Part shown: positions 1 through 7,888 of the stretch, piece by piece
Numbering within the stretch: position 1 is the first letter of the stretch
Layout: each line of letters opens with the position of its first letter
Assembly: GCA_900763705.1 (NCBI GenBank)
Contig: CAAFLG010000049.1
Span: 1-64,000, forward strand
DNA length: 64,000 nt
Direction: 5' to 3'
Source of the DNA: an uncultured Oscillospiraceae bacterium
GTDB lineage: Bacteria > Bacillota > Clostridia > Oscillospirales > Oscillospiraceae
Made by a program: the position numbers and the translations under genes
The notes under the pieces: model-generated
Seen by the model: only the letters and a program-made list of their open reading frames with translations
The model's database searches: none
What the model was told of the DNA's origin: nothing

Positions 1-528
1 ACCGGCGCGACCGGCCAGAGCGGTATCCTCGCGGTCAAGGCGCTGCTTGAGAATATGGGCAGCGGCGCGGCCGGAATGTTCGAAACGTCGATGGTCGCGA
101 TCCTCGTCTCCGCCATCTGCGCGCTCATCCGCGAGCACGGCGGCTTTGAGGCGCTGCTGCGCGGGATCCGCAAGGCCTTCCACGGCAAGCGCGGCGGCCA
201 GATCGGCATGGGCCTGCTCGTCGGCGCGATGGACATCGCCACGGCGAACAACACCGTCGCCATCGTCATGGCAAACCCCATCGCCAAGGAAATGAGCGAG
301 GAATACGGCATCACGCCGCGCAAGGCCGCCTCCCTGCTCGATACCTTCTCCTGCGTTTTCCAGGGCATCATCCCCTACGGCGCACAGATGCTCGTTGCCA
401 TCTCCGCGGCGCACGAGCTGGGCTACAACATTTCCGCCTTCGATATCATCCCGAACCTCTTCTACCCCTTCCTGCTGGCGGTGAGCTCGCTCTTTTTCAT
501 CGCCGTGGACGGCAAGAAGAAGGCGTAA
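1..528 (+). CDS. Na+/H+ antiporter NhaC-family protein, C-terminal part (5' end outside window)
   Basis: The reading frame is open from base 1 and ends with TAA at 526-528, so about 175 residues of the C-terminus are present and the start lies upstream of the window. The fragment has alternating hydrophobic segments and polar loops, with a helix near FETSMVAILVSAICALI, a small-residue stretch around MDIATANNTVAIVMANPIA and a last hydrophobic helix before a short KKKA tail. This fits the last transmembrane helices of NhaC-type sodium/proton antiporters, which exchange cytoplasmic Na+ for H+ at the membrane. The family call rests on overall appearance rather than a unique motif, so another ion-transporter family is possible. 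The next gene starts four bases after the stop, suggesting co-transcription. Confidence 0.7.
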   Translation, partial: TGATGQSGILAVKALLENMGSGAAGMFETSMVAILVSAICALIREHGGFEALLRGIRKAFHGKRGGQIGMGLLVGAMDIATANNTVAIVMANPIAKEMSEEYGITPRKAASLLDTFSCVFQGIIPYGAQMLVAISAAHELGYNISAFDIIPNLFYPFLLAVSSLFFIAVDGKKKA

Positions 529-532
529 GGCC

Positions 533-1336
533 ATGGCTGACTACAGTGCCCTGCGGCGCAAAAAGCTCTTTCTCTTCGACCTAGACGGCACGCTGTATCT
601 GGGCGATACGCTCTTCCCCGGCGCAAAGGAGCTGCTCGCGTGCATCCGCGCGCGGGGCGGGCAGTACCGTTTTCTCACAAACAACTCCTCGCGCAGCGTG
701 ACGGCTTACGTTGAAAAGCTCGCGCGCCTCGGCGTCGCGGCAGAGGCGGGTGATTTTCTCACCTCGGTCGACGCGCTCATTTCCTATCTCCGCACGCAGG
801 GCGGCGAGGACAGGCGCTATTACGTCTGCGGCACGGAGTCGATGAAATCGCAGCTGCGCGCGGCGGGCCTTTCGCTTGCCGCCGCGCGCGACGACGCCAA
901 CGCCCTGCTGATGGGCTTCGACACCGAGCTCACCTTCCAAAAGCTCGAGGACGCCTGCATCCTGCTGGGGCAAAACGTCCCCTACATTGCGACAAATCCC
1001 GACTGGGTCTGCCCCACGTCCTACGGCTTTGTGCCCGACTGCGGGAGCGTTTGTGAGATGCTCTATCGCGCGACCGGACGCCGCCCCGTCGTCATCGGCA
1101 AGCCCGAACCGCTGATGCCGCAGCTTGCCATGCTCGAATCAGGCGTATCCGCGCAGGAAACGCTTCTCATCGGAGATCGCATCTACACGGACATTGCAAG
1201 CGGCGCGAACGCGCTCATCGACACGCTGCTCGTTCTCTCCGGCGAGACGAAGGAAGAAGACCTGCCCGATGCCCGGCCGCAGCCTTCCTTCGTGCTGCCC
1301 GACGTTGCGGCGCTGCTGCACATTCTGGAAGCATAG
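533..1336 (+). CDS. HAD-IIA family hydrolase (NagD / p-nitrophenyl phosphatase type)
   Basis: The 267-residue product carries the HAD signatures in order: motif I FDLDGTLYLG with nucleophile and acid at D16 and D18, motif II FLTNNSSRS, the lysine motif IGKPEP and motif III/IV GDRIYTDI. The TNNSS form and the large cap between motifs II and III are typical of subclass IIA, which dephosphorylates small phosphorylated metabolites in the cytoplasm. The true substrate cannot be read from sequence. ATG lies 4 bases after the upstream stop with only a weak purine-rich ribosome site, so it probably relies on translational coupling. The next gene follows after 11 bases. Confidence 0.88.
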   Translation: MADYSALRRKKLFLFDLDGTLYLGDTLFPGAKELLACIRARGGQYRFLTNNSSRSVTAYVEKLARLGVAAEAGDFLTSVDALISYLRTQGGEDRRYYVCGTESMKSQLRAAGLSLAAARDDANALLMGFDTELTFQKLEDACILLGQNVPYIATNPDWVCPTSYGFVPDCGSVCEMLYRATGRRPVVIGKPEPLMPQLAMLESGVSAQETLLIGDRIYTDIASGANALIDTLLVLSGETKEEDLPDARPQPSFVLPDVAALLHILEA

Positions 1337-1347
1337 AGGAGGGCACT

Positions 1348-2184
1348 ATGGCAAGCATCATTGAAATTCAGGACTTTTCCGATCCCGCGCTCGACATTTA
1401 CGCGCGCCTGACGGAAAACCAGTTACTCAATCGTGCGGACCCTGATAACGCGCTTTTCATCGCCGAAAGCCCGCTCGTCATCGGCCGCGCGCTCGACGCG
1501 CACTGCGAGCCGGTGTCGTTTCTCATGGAGCGGCAGCACATTGAGGGTAAGGGCCGCGAGATCCTTGCGCGCTGCTGTAAAGGTATTCCGGTTTATACCG
1601 CCGAAGAAAGCGTGCTCGCGCAGCTCACGGGCTTTCACCTGACGCGCGGGATGCTTTGCGCCATGCACCGGCCGAAGCTGCCAACCGTGGAAGAGGTCTG
1701 CCGCAACGCACGGCGCATCGTCGTGCTCGAAAACGTGATGAATCCGACGAACATCGGCGCGATCTTCCGCTCCGCCGCCGCGCTCGGCATGGACGCGGTG
1801 CTGCTCACGACTGCGGGCAGCGATCCGCTCTACCGCCGCGCCTCGCGCGTGAGCATGGGAAATGTGTTCCTCATCCCGTGGACCTACCTGCCCGAAAGCG
1901 GCGACTGGACGGCGCTTTTGCGCTCGCTCGGCTTCCGCACGGTCGCCATGGCGCTGCGCGACGACTCCGTGCGGCTCGACGATCCCCGCCTTGCCGCCGA
2001 GGAAAAGCTTGCCATCGTCATGGGAACGGAGGGCGACGGTCTTGCCAGCAGCACCATCGCAAGCTGCGACTACACGGTGAAGATCCCGATGTACCACGGC
2101 GTCGACTCACTCAACGTCGCCGCGGCGAGCGCCGTTGCGTTCTACGAGCTGGGCCTTCCCCCTCTGGATGAAAAGGAGGACTGA
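1348..2184 (+). CDS. TrmH/SpoU family RNA 2'-O-methyltransferase
   Basis: The 278-residue protein has an N-terminal substrate-binding region (about residues 1-110) and a C-terminal SPOUT knot domain. The three SpoU motifs are visible: NPTNIGAIFRSA, IVMGTEGDGL and SLNVAAASA. Family members methylate a ribose 2'-OH in tRNA or rRNA using SAM; the target nucleotide here is unknown. A strong ribosome site (GAGGAGGG) precedes the ATG. The gene sits in a run of four same-strand genes and its TGA is one base before the next ATG. Confidence 0.88.
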   Translation: MASIIEIQDFSDPALDIYARLTENQLLNRADPDNALFIAESPLVIGRALDAHCEPVSFLMERQHIEGKGREILARCCKGIPVYTAEESVLAQLTGFHLTRGMLCAMHRPKLPTVEEVCRNARRIVVLENVMNPTNIGAIFRSAAALGMDAVLLTTAGSDPLYRRASRVSMGNVFLIPWTYLPESGDWTALLRSLGFRTVAMALRDDSVRLDDPRLAAEEKLAIVMGTEGDGLASSTIASCDYTVKIPMYHGVDSLNVAAASAVAFYELGLPPLDEKED

Positions 2185-2185
2185 T

Positions 2186-2803
2186 ATGCTGAGCAACACT
2201 GGCTTTGACCTCTGGGCCGACGGCTACGACAAGAGTGTCGGCCTCTCCGACGAAAACGACCGCTACCCATTCGCAGGCTACCGCGCCATGATGAACGCAC
2301 TCTATCAGCGCGTGCTCGCGCAGAGCGGGCGCGATGTGCTGGACATCGGCTTCGGCACGGGCGTTTTGACCTCGCGCCTCTACGAGCAGGGCTGCCATAT
2401 CTACGGGCAGGACTTTTCCGCGCGCATGATCGAGTTGGCGCAGGCCAAAATGCCAGAGGCCAAGCTCTATCAGGGCGATTTTTCCAAGGGGCTCGTACCC
2501 GAGCTTTGCGCACGGCAGTACGACGCCATCGTCGCGACCTACTCGCTCCACCACCTGACGGACGCGCAGAAAATCGGCTTTCTTCGCGCGCTTCTGCCGC
2601 TTTTGAAGCAGGACGGCTGTCTTTTCATCGGCGACGTCGCCTTCCGCACGCGCGAAGAGCTCGAAGCGTGTCGAACTGCGGCAGGCGAGGATTGGGACTC
2701 AGATGAAATTTACTTCGTCTACGACGAGCTCCGCCCCCACTTCCCCACGCTGACGTTTGAATCCTTCTCCCACTGCACCGCACTCCTGACGCTGCGTAAG
2801 TAA
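2186..2803 (+). CDS. class I SAM-dependent methyltransferase
   Basis: The start is placed at ATG 2186 because AAAAGGAGGA lies immediately upstream and an earlier in-frame ATG at 2135 is buried in the preceding gene. The 205-residue product has motif I VLDIGFGTGVLT (SAM-binding glycine loop), an acidic residue ending beta-2 (IYGQDFSARMI) and a motif near ATYSLHHLTD, typical of the Methyltransf_25/UbiE-like Rossmann fold. The substrate is unknown. It ends just before a strong bidirectional terminator and is the last gene of the rightward run. Confidence 0.85.
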   Translation: MLSNTGFDLWADGYDKSVGLSDENDRYPFAGYRAMMNALYQRVLAQSGRDVLDIGFGTGVLTSRLYEQGCHIYGQDFSARMIELAQAKMPEAKLYQGDFSKGLVPELCARQYDAIVATYSLHHLTDAQKIGFLRALLPLLKQDGCLFIGDVAFRTREELEACRTAAGEDWDSDEIYFVYDELRPHFPTLTFESFSHCTALLTLRK

Positions 2804-2820
2804 TTCCCTGGGAAATATGA

Positions 2821-2857
2821 AAACCCCTCCGCACGGTCTGACCGTGCGGAGGGGTTT
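2821..2857. terminator. bidirectional rho-independent terminator
   Basis: A near-perfect hairpin (AAACCCCTCCGCACGGT paired with ACCGTGCGGAGGGGTTT) lies between the convergent methyltransferase gene and engB. It is T-rich on both sides, so it can end transcription from both directions. Confidence 0.85.
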
Positions 2858-2877
2858 CTGTATAGCATTTTCACTTG

Positions 2878-3471
2878 TCAGCCGTTCAAATGGTCGAGGA
2901 TGGCCTTGATGAGCTGCTCCTTGCCCGTGCCCTTCTCCGCCGAGAAGGGAATGATGATCTCATCGTCGCGCAGAGAAAGCGTCTCGCGGATCTTCGCAAG
3001 ATTCGGCTCGACCTCGCGCGCTTTGAGCTTGTCGAGCTTGTTCGCCACGATCACCACGGGGCAGCCCGTCTGCACGAAGTAGTCGTGCATCGTGATATCG
3101 TCCGCCGTCGGCTTGTGGCGCGCGTCGACGATCTGCACGCCGAGGTGGATGAGCCCCGCGCTCTGGAAGTAGCTTTCCATGAGCTTGCCCCAGCGGTCGC
3201 GCTCGCCCTTGGAGACCTTGGCGTAGCCGTAGCCCGGCAGGTCGACAAGGTAGAGCTTGCCGTCGATTTTGAAGTAGTTGATCTGCGAGGTCTTGCCCGG
3301 GGACGCACCCACGCGGGCAAAGTTCTTGCGGTTGACGATGCGGTTGATGACCGAGGACTTGCCGACGTTCGACCGCCCTGCAAAGGCGAGCTGCGGCATC
3401 CCGTCGCGCACGAACTGCTTTTCCGACGCCGCCGAGAGGACAAATTCCACCTTATTGAAATTGATCGCCAT
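2878..3471 (-). CDS. engB: ribosome biogenesis GTP-binding protein EngB (YihA/YsxC)
   Basis: The product is 197 residues from the ATG at 3471; a longer upstream frame overlaps lon and lacks a ribosome site, while GAAAGGA precedes this ATG. GTPase motifs are G1 GRSNVGKSS (residues 32-40), G3 DLPGYGYAKV and G4 NKLDK. EngB is a small cytoplasmic GTPase needed for late 50S subunit assembly. It follows lon by 25 bases and is the last gene of the clp-lon cluster, the same arrangement as lonA-ysxC in Bacillus. Confidence 0.95.
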   Translation of the reverse strand: MAINFNKVEFVLSAASEKQFVRDGMPQLAFAGRSNVGKSSVINRIVNRKNFARVGASPGKTSQINYFKIDGKLYLVDLPGYGYAKVSKGERDRWGKLMESYFQSAGLIHLGVQIVDARHKPTADDITMHDYFVQTGCPVVIVANKLDKLKAREVEPNLAKIRETLSLRDDEIIIPFSAEKGTGKEQLIKAILDHLNG

Positions 3472-3496
3472 GGTTTCGTTTCCTTTCTCCCGGTTC

Positions 3497-5896
3497 TTAC
3501 ACGCGCAGCGCGCCCGGCGTGGCCGTTTCCTGCACGGGAAGATATCCCTCCCGCGGCGCGGACGGGACGCACCTCTCCGGCAGCACGAGTGCTTCGGCAA
3601 AGACGGCGTCCACCGTCTCCACCGGCACAAAGCGCAGCTTTTCGCGCACGTTAGGGTCGATCTCCGCGAGATCTTTTTCGTTTTCCTTCGGCAAGATCAC
3701 CGTATGTACCCCGGCGCGCAGCGCGCTCATCGTCTTCTCGCGCAATCCGCCGATCGGCAGCACGCGGCCGCGCAGCGTGATCTCTCCGGTCATCGCAATG
3801 TCGCGGCGCACCGCCCGGTTCGTCAGCGCCGAGAGCAGCGCCGTCGCAATGGCGATGCCCGCACTCGGGCCGTCCTTGGGGATGGCCCCCTCCGGGAAGT
3901 GGATGTGGATATCCTTCGTCTTATAGAAGTCCGGCGCGATGCCGAGCTCCTGCGCCCGCTGGCGCAGGCACGAGAGCGCCGCACGGCAGCTCTCCTGCAT
4001 CACATCGCCGAGGTTGCCGGTGAGCTCGACCTTGCCGCTGCCCTCCATCACGCCGACCTCGACGGGCAAGATCTCGCCGCCGACTTCCGTCCACGCAAGG
4101 CCGTTCACCACGCCGACAAGATCCTTTTCCGGGATGCGGTCCTGCGTGACGCGCGGCGTGCCGAGGAAGTCCGTGAGGTTTTTCTCTGTAATGCTGACAC
4201 GCTTTACAGTCTTTGTTGCAAGCTCCATTGCCGCCTTGCGGCAGAGCTTTGCGATCTGCCGCTCCAGCGAGCGCACGCCGCTCTCGCGCGTGTAGCGCGC
4301 GATGACCGCGCGCAGGGCATTCTCGTCCACGCGCAGGTTCGAGGCCGTCAGCCCGTGCGCCTGCCGCTCCTTTGCCAGCAGGTGGCGCTGCGCGATCTGC
4401 ACCTTTTCCTCGTCCGTGTAGCTTGGGATCTCGATGATCTCCATACGGTCGAGCAGCGGGCGGGGGATGGTGTCGAGCGTGTTGGCCGTCATGATGAACA
4501 TCACGCGGCTCAAATCGACGGGAATTTCAAGGTAGTGGTCGCGGAAGGCGTAGTTCTGCTCGCTGTCGAGCACCTCGAGCAGCGCGCTCGCGGGATCGCC
4601 GCGTCCGTCGCTCGAGAGCTTGTCCACCTCGTCGAGCACGAGCAGCGGGTTCATGGAGCCGCTGCGGGTGATCGCCTCGATGATGCGGCCGGGCATTGCG
4701 CCGATATAGGTCTTGCGGTGGCCGCGGATGTCCGCCTCGTCGCGCACGCCGCCGAGCGACAGGCGCGCGACCTTGCGGTTCATCGCCTTGGCGACGGAGA
4801 GCGCGATGGACGTCTTGCCAACGCCCGGAGGGCCGACCAGGCAGAGGATCTGCCCCTTCGCCTCGGGGTTGAGCTGGCGCACGGCGATGAATTCGAGGAT
4901 GCGCTCTTTGACCTTTTGCAGCCCGTAGTGGTCGCGGTCGAGGATCTTGCGCGCGGCGTCTACGCTCGCGCGCTCCTTCGTCTCCTCGCCCCAGGGCATT
5001 TCAAGGCAGGTGTCGAGATAGTTGCGCAGCACGCTCGCCTCGGCGCTGCCGAAGGGCTGCTTCGAGAGCCGGTCAACGTCTTTCAGGAGCTTTTCGCGCA
5101 CCTCGTCGCTGAGCTTCGCCTGCGCGATCTTCGCGCGGTACTCGTCGAGCTCCTCGTCCTCGCCGCCCTCGCCGATCTCGTTTTGCAGGACCTTGATCTG
5201 CTCGCGCAGGACAAAATCCTTCTGGATCCTGCCCACGCGGGAGCGGACCTTGCTCTCAATGTCCTGCTCCATCTCGGTCACTTCGATCTCGCGGCGCAGA
5301 ATTTCGTTCATGCGCTGCAATCTCGGCAGCGGGCGCAGCTCATTGAGGATATCCTGCTTGTCCTGATAGCGCAGGTTGAGCTGCTGGGCGATGAAGTCGG
5401 CAAGATAGCCCGGGTCGTTCGTGCCGAGCATGGCAGCATAGACCTCGTCGGGCAGCTTCTGCGCGATCTCAATGTATTCGGTGAGATTGGCATAGGTCTG
5501 GCGGAGCATCGCCTCGGTGCGCTTGCCGTAGCGCGAGAGCGCGGGCTGTTCATTGATGAGCTCCGCCTGCGCCTGCAAAAACGGCTCGCGCTGCCAAAGC
5601 CTCTTGAGGCGGGCGCGGCACGCGCCCTCCATCATCACGCGCAGCACATGGTCGCTCACGCGCAGGATCTGCGTCACGCGCGCGACCGTGCCGATCTCGT
5701 AGAGGTCCTTTTCCTCCGGCAGCTCCACGCCCAGCTCTCGCTGCGTGACGAGGAAGATCTCTTCCCCGTTCTCCATGGCGCGCTCGAGCGCGCGCACGGA
5801 GATCTCGCGTTCAAGGTCAAAGCTGGTGTTCATGCGCGGGAAGATATTGAGCCCCCGCAGCGCGATGACCGGAAGATTTTTTGTTACAGGTTCCAT
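3497..5896 (-). CDS. lon: ATP-dependent Lon protease
   Basis: The full-length LonA is 799 residues. It shows the N-terminal LON substrate domain (about 1-200), a helical linker, an AAA+ module with Walker A GPPGVGKT near residue 353 and Walker B LLVLDEVDKL, and a C-terminal serine protease domain with catalytic Ser678 in DGPSAGIA and Lys721 in GGLREK. It degrades misfolded and some regulatory proteins in the cytoplasm. AAGGAG lies before the ATG, and clpX ends 10 bases upstream, so the two are almost certainly co-transcribed. Confidence 0.97.
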   Translation of the reverse strand: MEPVTKNLPVIALRGLNIFPRMNTSFDLEREISVRALERAMENGEEIFLVTQRELGVELPEEKDLYEIGTVARVTQILRVSDHVLRVMMEGACRARLKRLWQREPFLQAQAELINEQPALSRYGKRTEAMLRQTYANLTEYIEIAQKLPDEVYAAMLGTNDPGYLADFIAQQLNLRYQDKQDILNELRPLPRLQRMNEILRREIEVTEMEQDIESKVRSRVGRIQKDFVLREQIKVLQNEIGEGGEDEELDEYRAKIAQAKLSDEVREKLLKDVDRLSKQPFGSAEASVLRNYLDTCLEMPWGEETKERASVDAARKILDRDHYGLQKVKERILEFIAVRQLNPEAKGQILCLVGPPGVGKTSIALSVAKAMNRKVARLSLGGVRDEADIRGHRKTYIGAMPGRIIEAITRSGSMNPLLVLDEVDKLSSDGRGDPASALLEVLDSEQNYAFRDHYLEIPVDLSRVMFIMTANTLDTIPRPLLDRMEIIEIPSYTDEEKVQIAQRHLLAKERQAHGLTASNLRVDENALRAVIARYTRESGVRSLERQIAKLCRKAAMELATKTVKRVSITEKNLTDFLGTPRVTQDRIPEKDLVGVVNGLAWTEVGGEILPVEVGVMEGSGKVELTGNLGDVMQESCRAALSCLRQRAQELGIAPDFYKTKDIHIHFPEGAIPKDGPSAGIAIATALLSALTNRAVRRDIAMTGEITLRGRVLPIGGLREKTMSALRAGVHTVILPKENEKDLAEIDPNVREKLRFVPVETVDAVFAEALVLPERCVPSAPREGYLPVQETATPGALRV

Positions 5897-5905
5897 GGGT
5901 TCTCC

Positions 5906-7177
5906 TTATGAGGCAGGGTCGGCAGGCAGCGCCTGCGCCGCCCCCTCCTGTTCTGTGCGATGAGAAAGCTTCGGCTGCTCCGTTCCTTCCACGCAGCCCT
6001 CGGTGATGGTCACGCGGTCGATCGTGCGGTCGGACGGGATGTCGTACATCACGTTCATCAAGAGGCCCTCCATGACCGCGCGCAGACCGCGCGCGCCGAT
6101 CTTGCGCGCGATGGCCTTGTCGGCGATCGCCTCGAGCGCCTTCGGCTCGAAGACGAGCTCGGCATCGTCGTAGGAGAAGAGCTTCTGATACTGCTTGACG
6201 AGCGCGTTTTTCGGCTGCGTGAGGATCTTGACGAGATCCTCGCGCGTGAGCGCGTTGAGCGCGGTGATGACCGGAAGACGGCCAACCAGCTCGGGGATGA
6301 TGCCGAACTTGAGGATATCGTGCGGCTGCACCCCGCTGAGGATCTTGCTGTCGTCGATCTCTGCCTTGCTCTTGACATCCGCGCCGAAGCCCATCGACTT
6401 GCGGTCAAGACGGCTCTCGATGATCTTCTCAAGCCCCTCGAACGCACCGCCGCAGATAAAGAGGATGTTGTGCGTGTCGATCTGGATGAACTCCTGATGC
6501 GGATGCTTGCGCCCGCCCTGCGGCGGGACGTTGGCGACCGTGCCCTCGACGATCTTCAAAAGCGCCTGCTGCACACCCTCGCCGGAAACGTCGCGCGTGA
6601 TGGAGGTATTCTCGCTCTTGCGGGCGATCTTGTCGATCTCATCGACGTAGATGATGCCGCGCTCGGCAAGCTCCACGTCGTAATCCGCCGCCTGAAGCAG
6701 ACGGAGCAGAATGTTTTCCACATCATCGCCAACGTAGCCCGCTTCGGTGAGGGTCGTCGCATCGGCGATGGCAAAGGGCACCTTTAAGATGCGGGCAAGC
6801 GTCTGGGCAAAGAGCGTCTTGCCGCTGCCGGTGGGGCCAAGGAGGAGGATGTTGCTCTTTTGCAGTTCCACCTCGTCGTCGCCGCCGAAGAAGATGCGCT
6901 TATAGTGGTTGTAAACGGATACGGACAGCGCGACCTTTGCCGCCTCCTGTCCGATGATATACTGGTCCAGCACGTCGTGGATCTCGCGCGGCGTGGGGAT
7001 GGCCTCGGGCGCTTCCAGCCCCTCATGGGTCTCGTAGCCGTCCTCGAGCACCTCCATGCACAGATGCACGCACTCGTCGCAGATGCGCACGCCCGAGCCC
7101 TGGATCATGCGGTGCACCTCGTGCTCGCTCTTACCGCAGAACGAGCAGCGAAGTTCTTTTTTCCTATCTTCACTCAT
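5906..7177 (-). CDS. clpX: ATP-dependent Clp protease ATP-binding subunit ClpX
   Basis: The 423-residue AAA+ unfoldase has an N-terminal four-cysteine zinc-binding domain (CSFCGK...CDECVHLC), Walker A GPTGSGKT, Walker B IIYVDEIDK, and the pore loop and sensor regions of the family. It recognises and unfolds substrates and feeds them into ClpP. clpP lies 12 bases upstream on the same strand, giving the typical clpP-clpX pair. The C-terminal tail after the AAA+ core is short and rich in Glu and Gln. Confidence 0.97.
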   Translation of the reverse strand: MSEDRKKELRCSFCGKSEHEVHRMIQGSGVRICDECVHLCMEVLEDGYETHEGLEAPEAIPTPREIHDVLDQYIIGQEAAKVALSVSVYNHYKRIFFGGDDEVELQKSNILLLGPTGSGKTLFAQTLARILKVPFAIADATTLTEAGYVGDDVENILLRLLQAADYDVELAERGIIYVDEIDKIARKSENTSITRDVSGEGVQQALLKIVEGTVANVPPQGGRKHPHQEFIQIDTHNILFICGGAFEGLEKIIESRLDRKSMGFGADVKSKAEIDDSKILSGVQPHDILKFGIIPELVGRLPVITALNALTREDLVKILTQPKNALVKQYQKLFSYDDAELVFEPKALEAIADKAIARKIGARGLRAVMEGLLMNVMYDIPSDRTIDRVTITEGCVEGTEQPKLSHRTEQEGAAQALPADPAS

Positions 7178-7189
7178 ATGCAGAAATCC

Positions 7190-7771
7190 TTATCTTTTGT
7201 AAATGACCTTATCCACAAGGCCGTATTCCTGCGCCTCGTCGGCGCTCATCCAGTGGTCGCGCTCGGAGTCGAGCTTGACCTGCTCGGGCGTCTTGCCGGT
7301 GTTCTCGGCAAGGATCTTATTCAGGCGCTGCTTGATCTTCAGGAAATGCTCCACGTCGCTTTCCATGTCGGTCACCTTGCCCTGCGTACCGGCGGAGGGC
7401 TGGTGGATCATGATCTCCGCGTTCGGCAGCGCGATGCGCTTGCCCTTCGTGCCGGAAGAGAGCAGGAAGGCGCCCATGCTGGCGGCAAGGCCCACGCAGA
7501 TGGTGGACACGTCGCACTTGATATACTGCATGGTATCGTAGATCGCCATGCCGGCCGTCACGCTGCCGCCGGGGGAGTTGATATAGAGCTGGATGTCCTT
7601 GTCGGGGTCCTTGGCCTCGAGAAACAGCAGCTGCGAAACGATCAGGCTCGCGGTCGCGTCGTTGACCTCCTCGCCGAGGAAGATGATACGGTCTTCCAGC
7701 AGGCGCGAGAAAATGTCGTAAGAGCGCTCGCCGCGGTTGGTCTGTTCAATGACGTAAGGGACTAAACTCAT
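7190..7771 (-). CDS. clpP: ATP-dependent Clp protease proteolytic subunit ClpP
   Basis: ATG 7771 is chosen because an ideal AAGGAGG (7780-7786) precedes it. An in-frame ATG 21 bases upstream would give a 7-residue extension and place this ribosome site inside the gene. The 193-residue product has the complete catalytic triad Ser98 (GLAASMGA), His123 (MIHQPS) and Asp172, the same numbering as well-studied ClpP proteins. It forms the tetradecameric chamber served by ClpX. A perfect 16-bp hairpin lies between it and tig. Confidence 0.97.
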   Translation of the reverse strand: MSLVPYVIEQTNRGERSYDIFSRLLEDRIIFLGEEVNDATASLIVSQLLFLEAKDPDKDIQLYINSPGGSVTAGMAIYDTMQYIKCDVSTICVGLAASMGAFLLSSGTKGKRIALPNAEIMIHQPSAGTQGKVTDMESDVEHFLKIKQRLNKILAENTGKTPEQVKLDSERDHWMSADEAQEYGLVDKVIYKR

Positions 7772-7779
7772 CTTGGTAA

Positions 7780-7786
7780 CCTCCTT
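7780..7786 (-). promoter_or_regulatory. ribosome binding site deciding the clpP start
   Basis: AAGGAGG eight bases upstream of ATG 7771 fixes the start at MSLVPYV rather than the earlier MNKEVTK. Confidence 0.85.
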
Positions 7787-7819
7787 GTTCATACCCTGTT
7801 CAAAAAGTTGGTATGTACG

Positions 7820-7856
7820 CGATCAACCACAAATGGCTGGCATTTGTGGTTGATCG
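7820..7856. repeat. perfect 16-bp inverted repeat (hairpin) between tig and clpP
   Basis: The arm at 7820-7835 (CGATCAACCACAAATG) is the exact reverse complement of 7841-7856, with a 5-base loop GCTGG. On the clpP-coding strand the hairpin is followed after about 14 bases by CTTTTTG, a poor terminator tail. It does not resemble CIRCE or CtsR operators. It may be a tig terminator/attenuator, an mRNA processing or stability hairpin, or an operator. Confidence 0.85.
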
Positions 7857-7888
7857 ACTCGTTCTTTCTATTATGGCCGGTTTGCCGC

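Noticed and set aside
3278..5911. Very long open frame on the plus strand opposite lon
   Set aside because: It is antisense to the fully conserved lon gene; GC-rich codon use removes stops from the opposite strand. The translation is Arg/Ala/His/Leu-biased with no domain.
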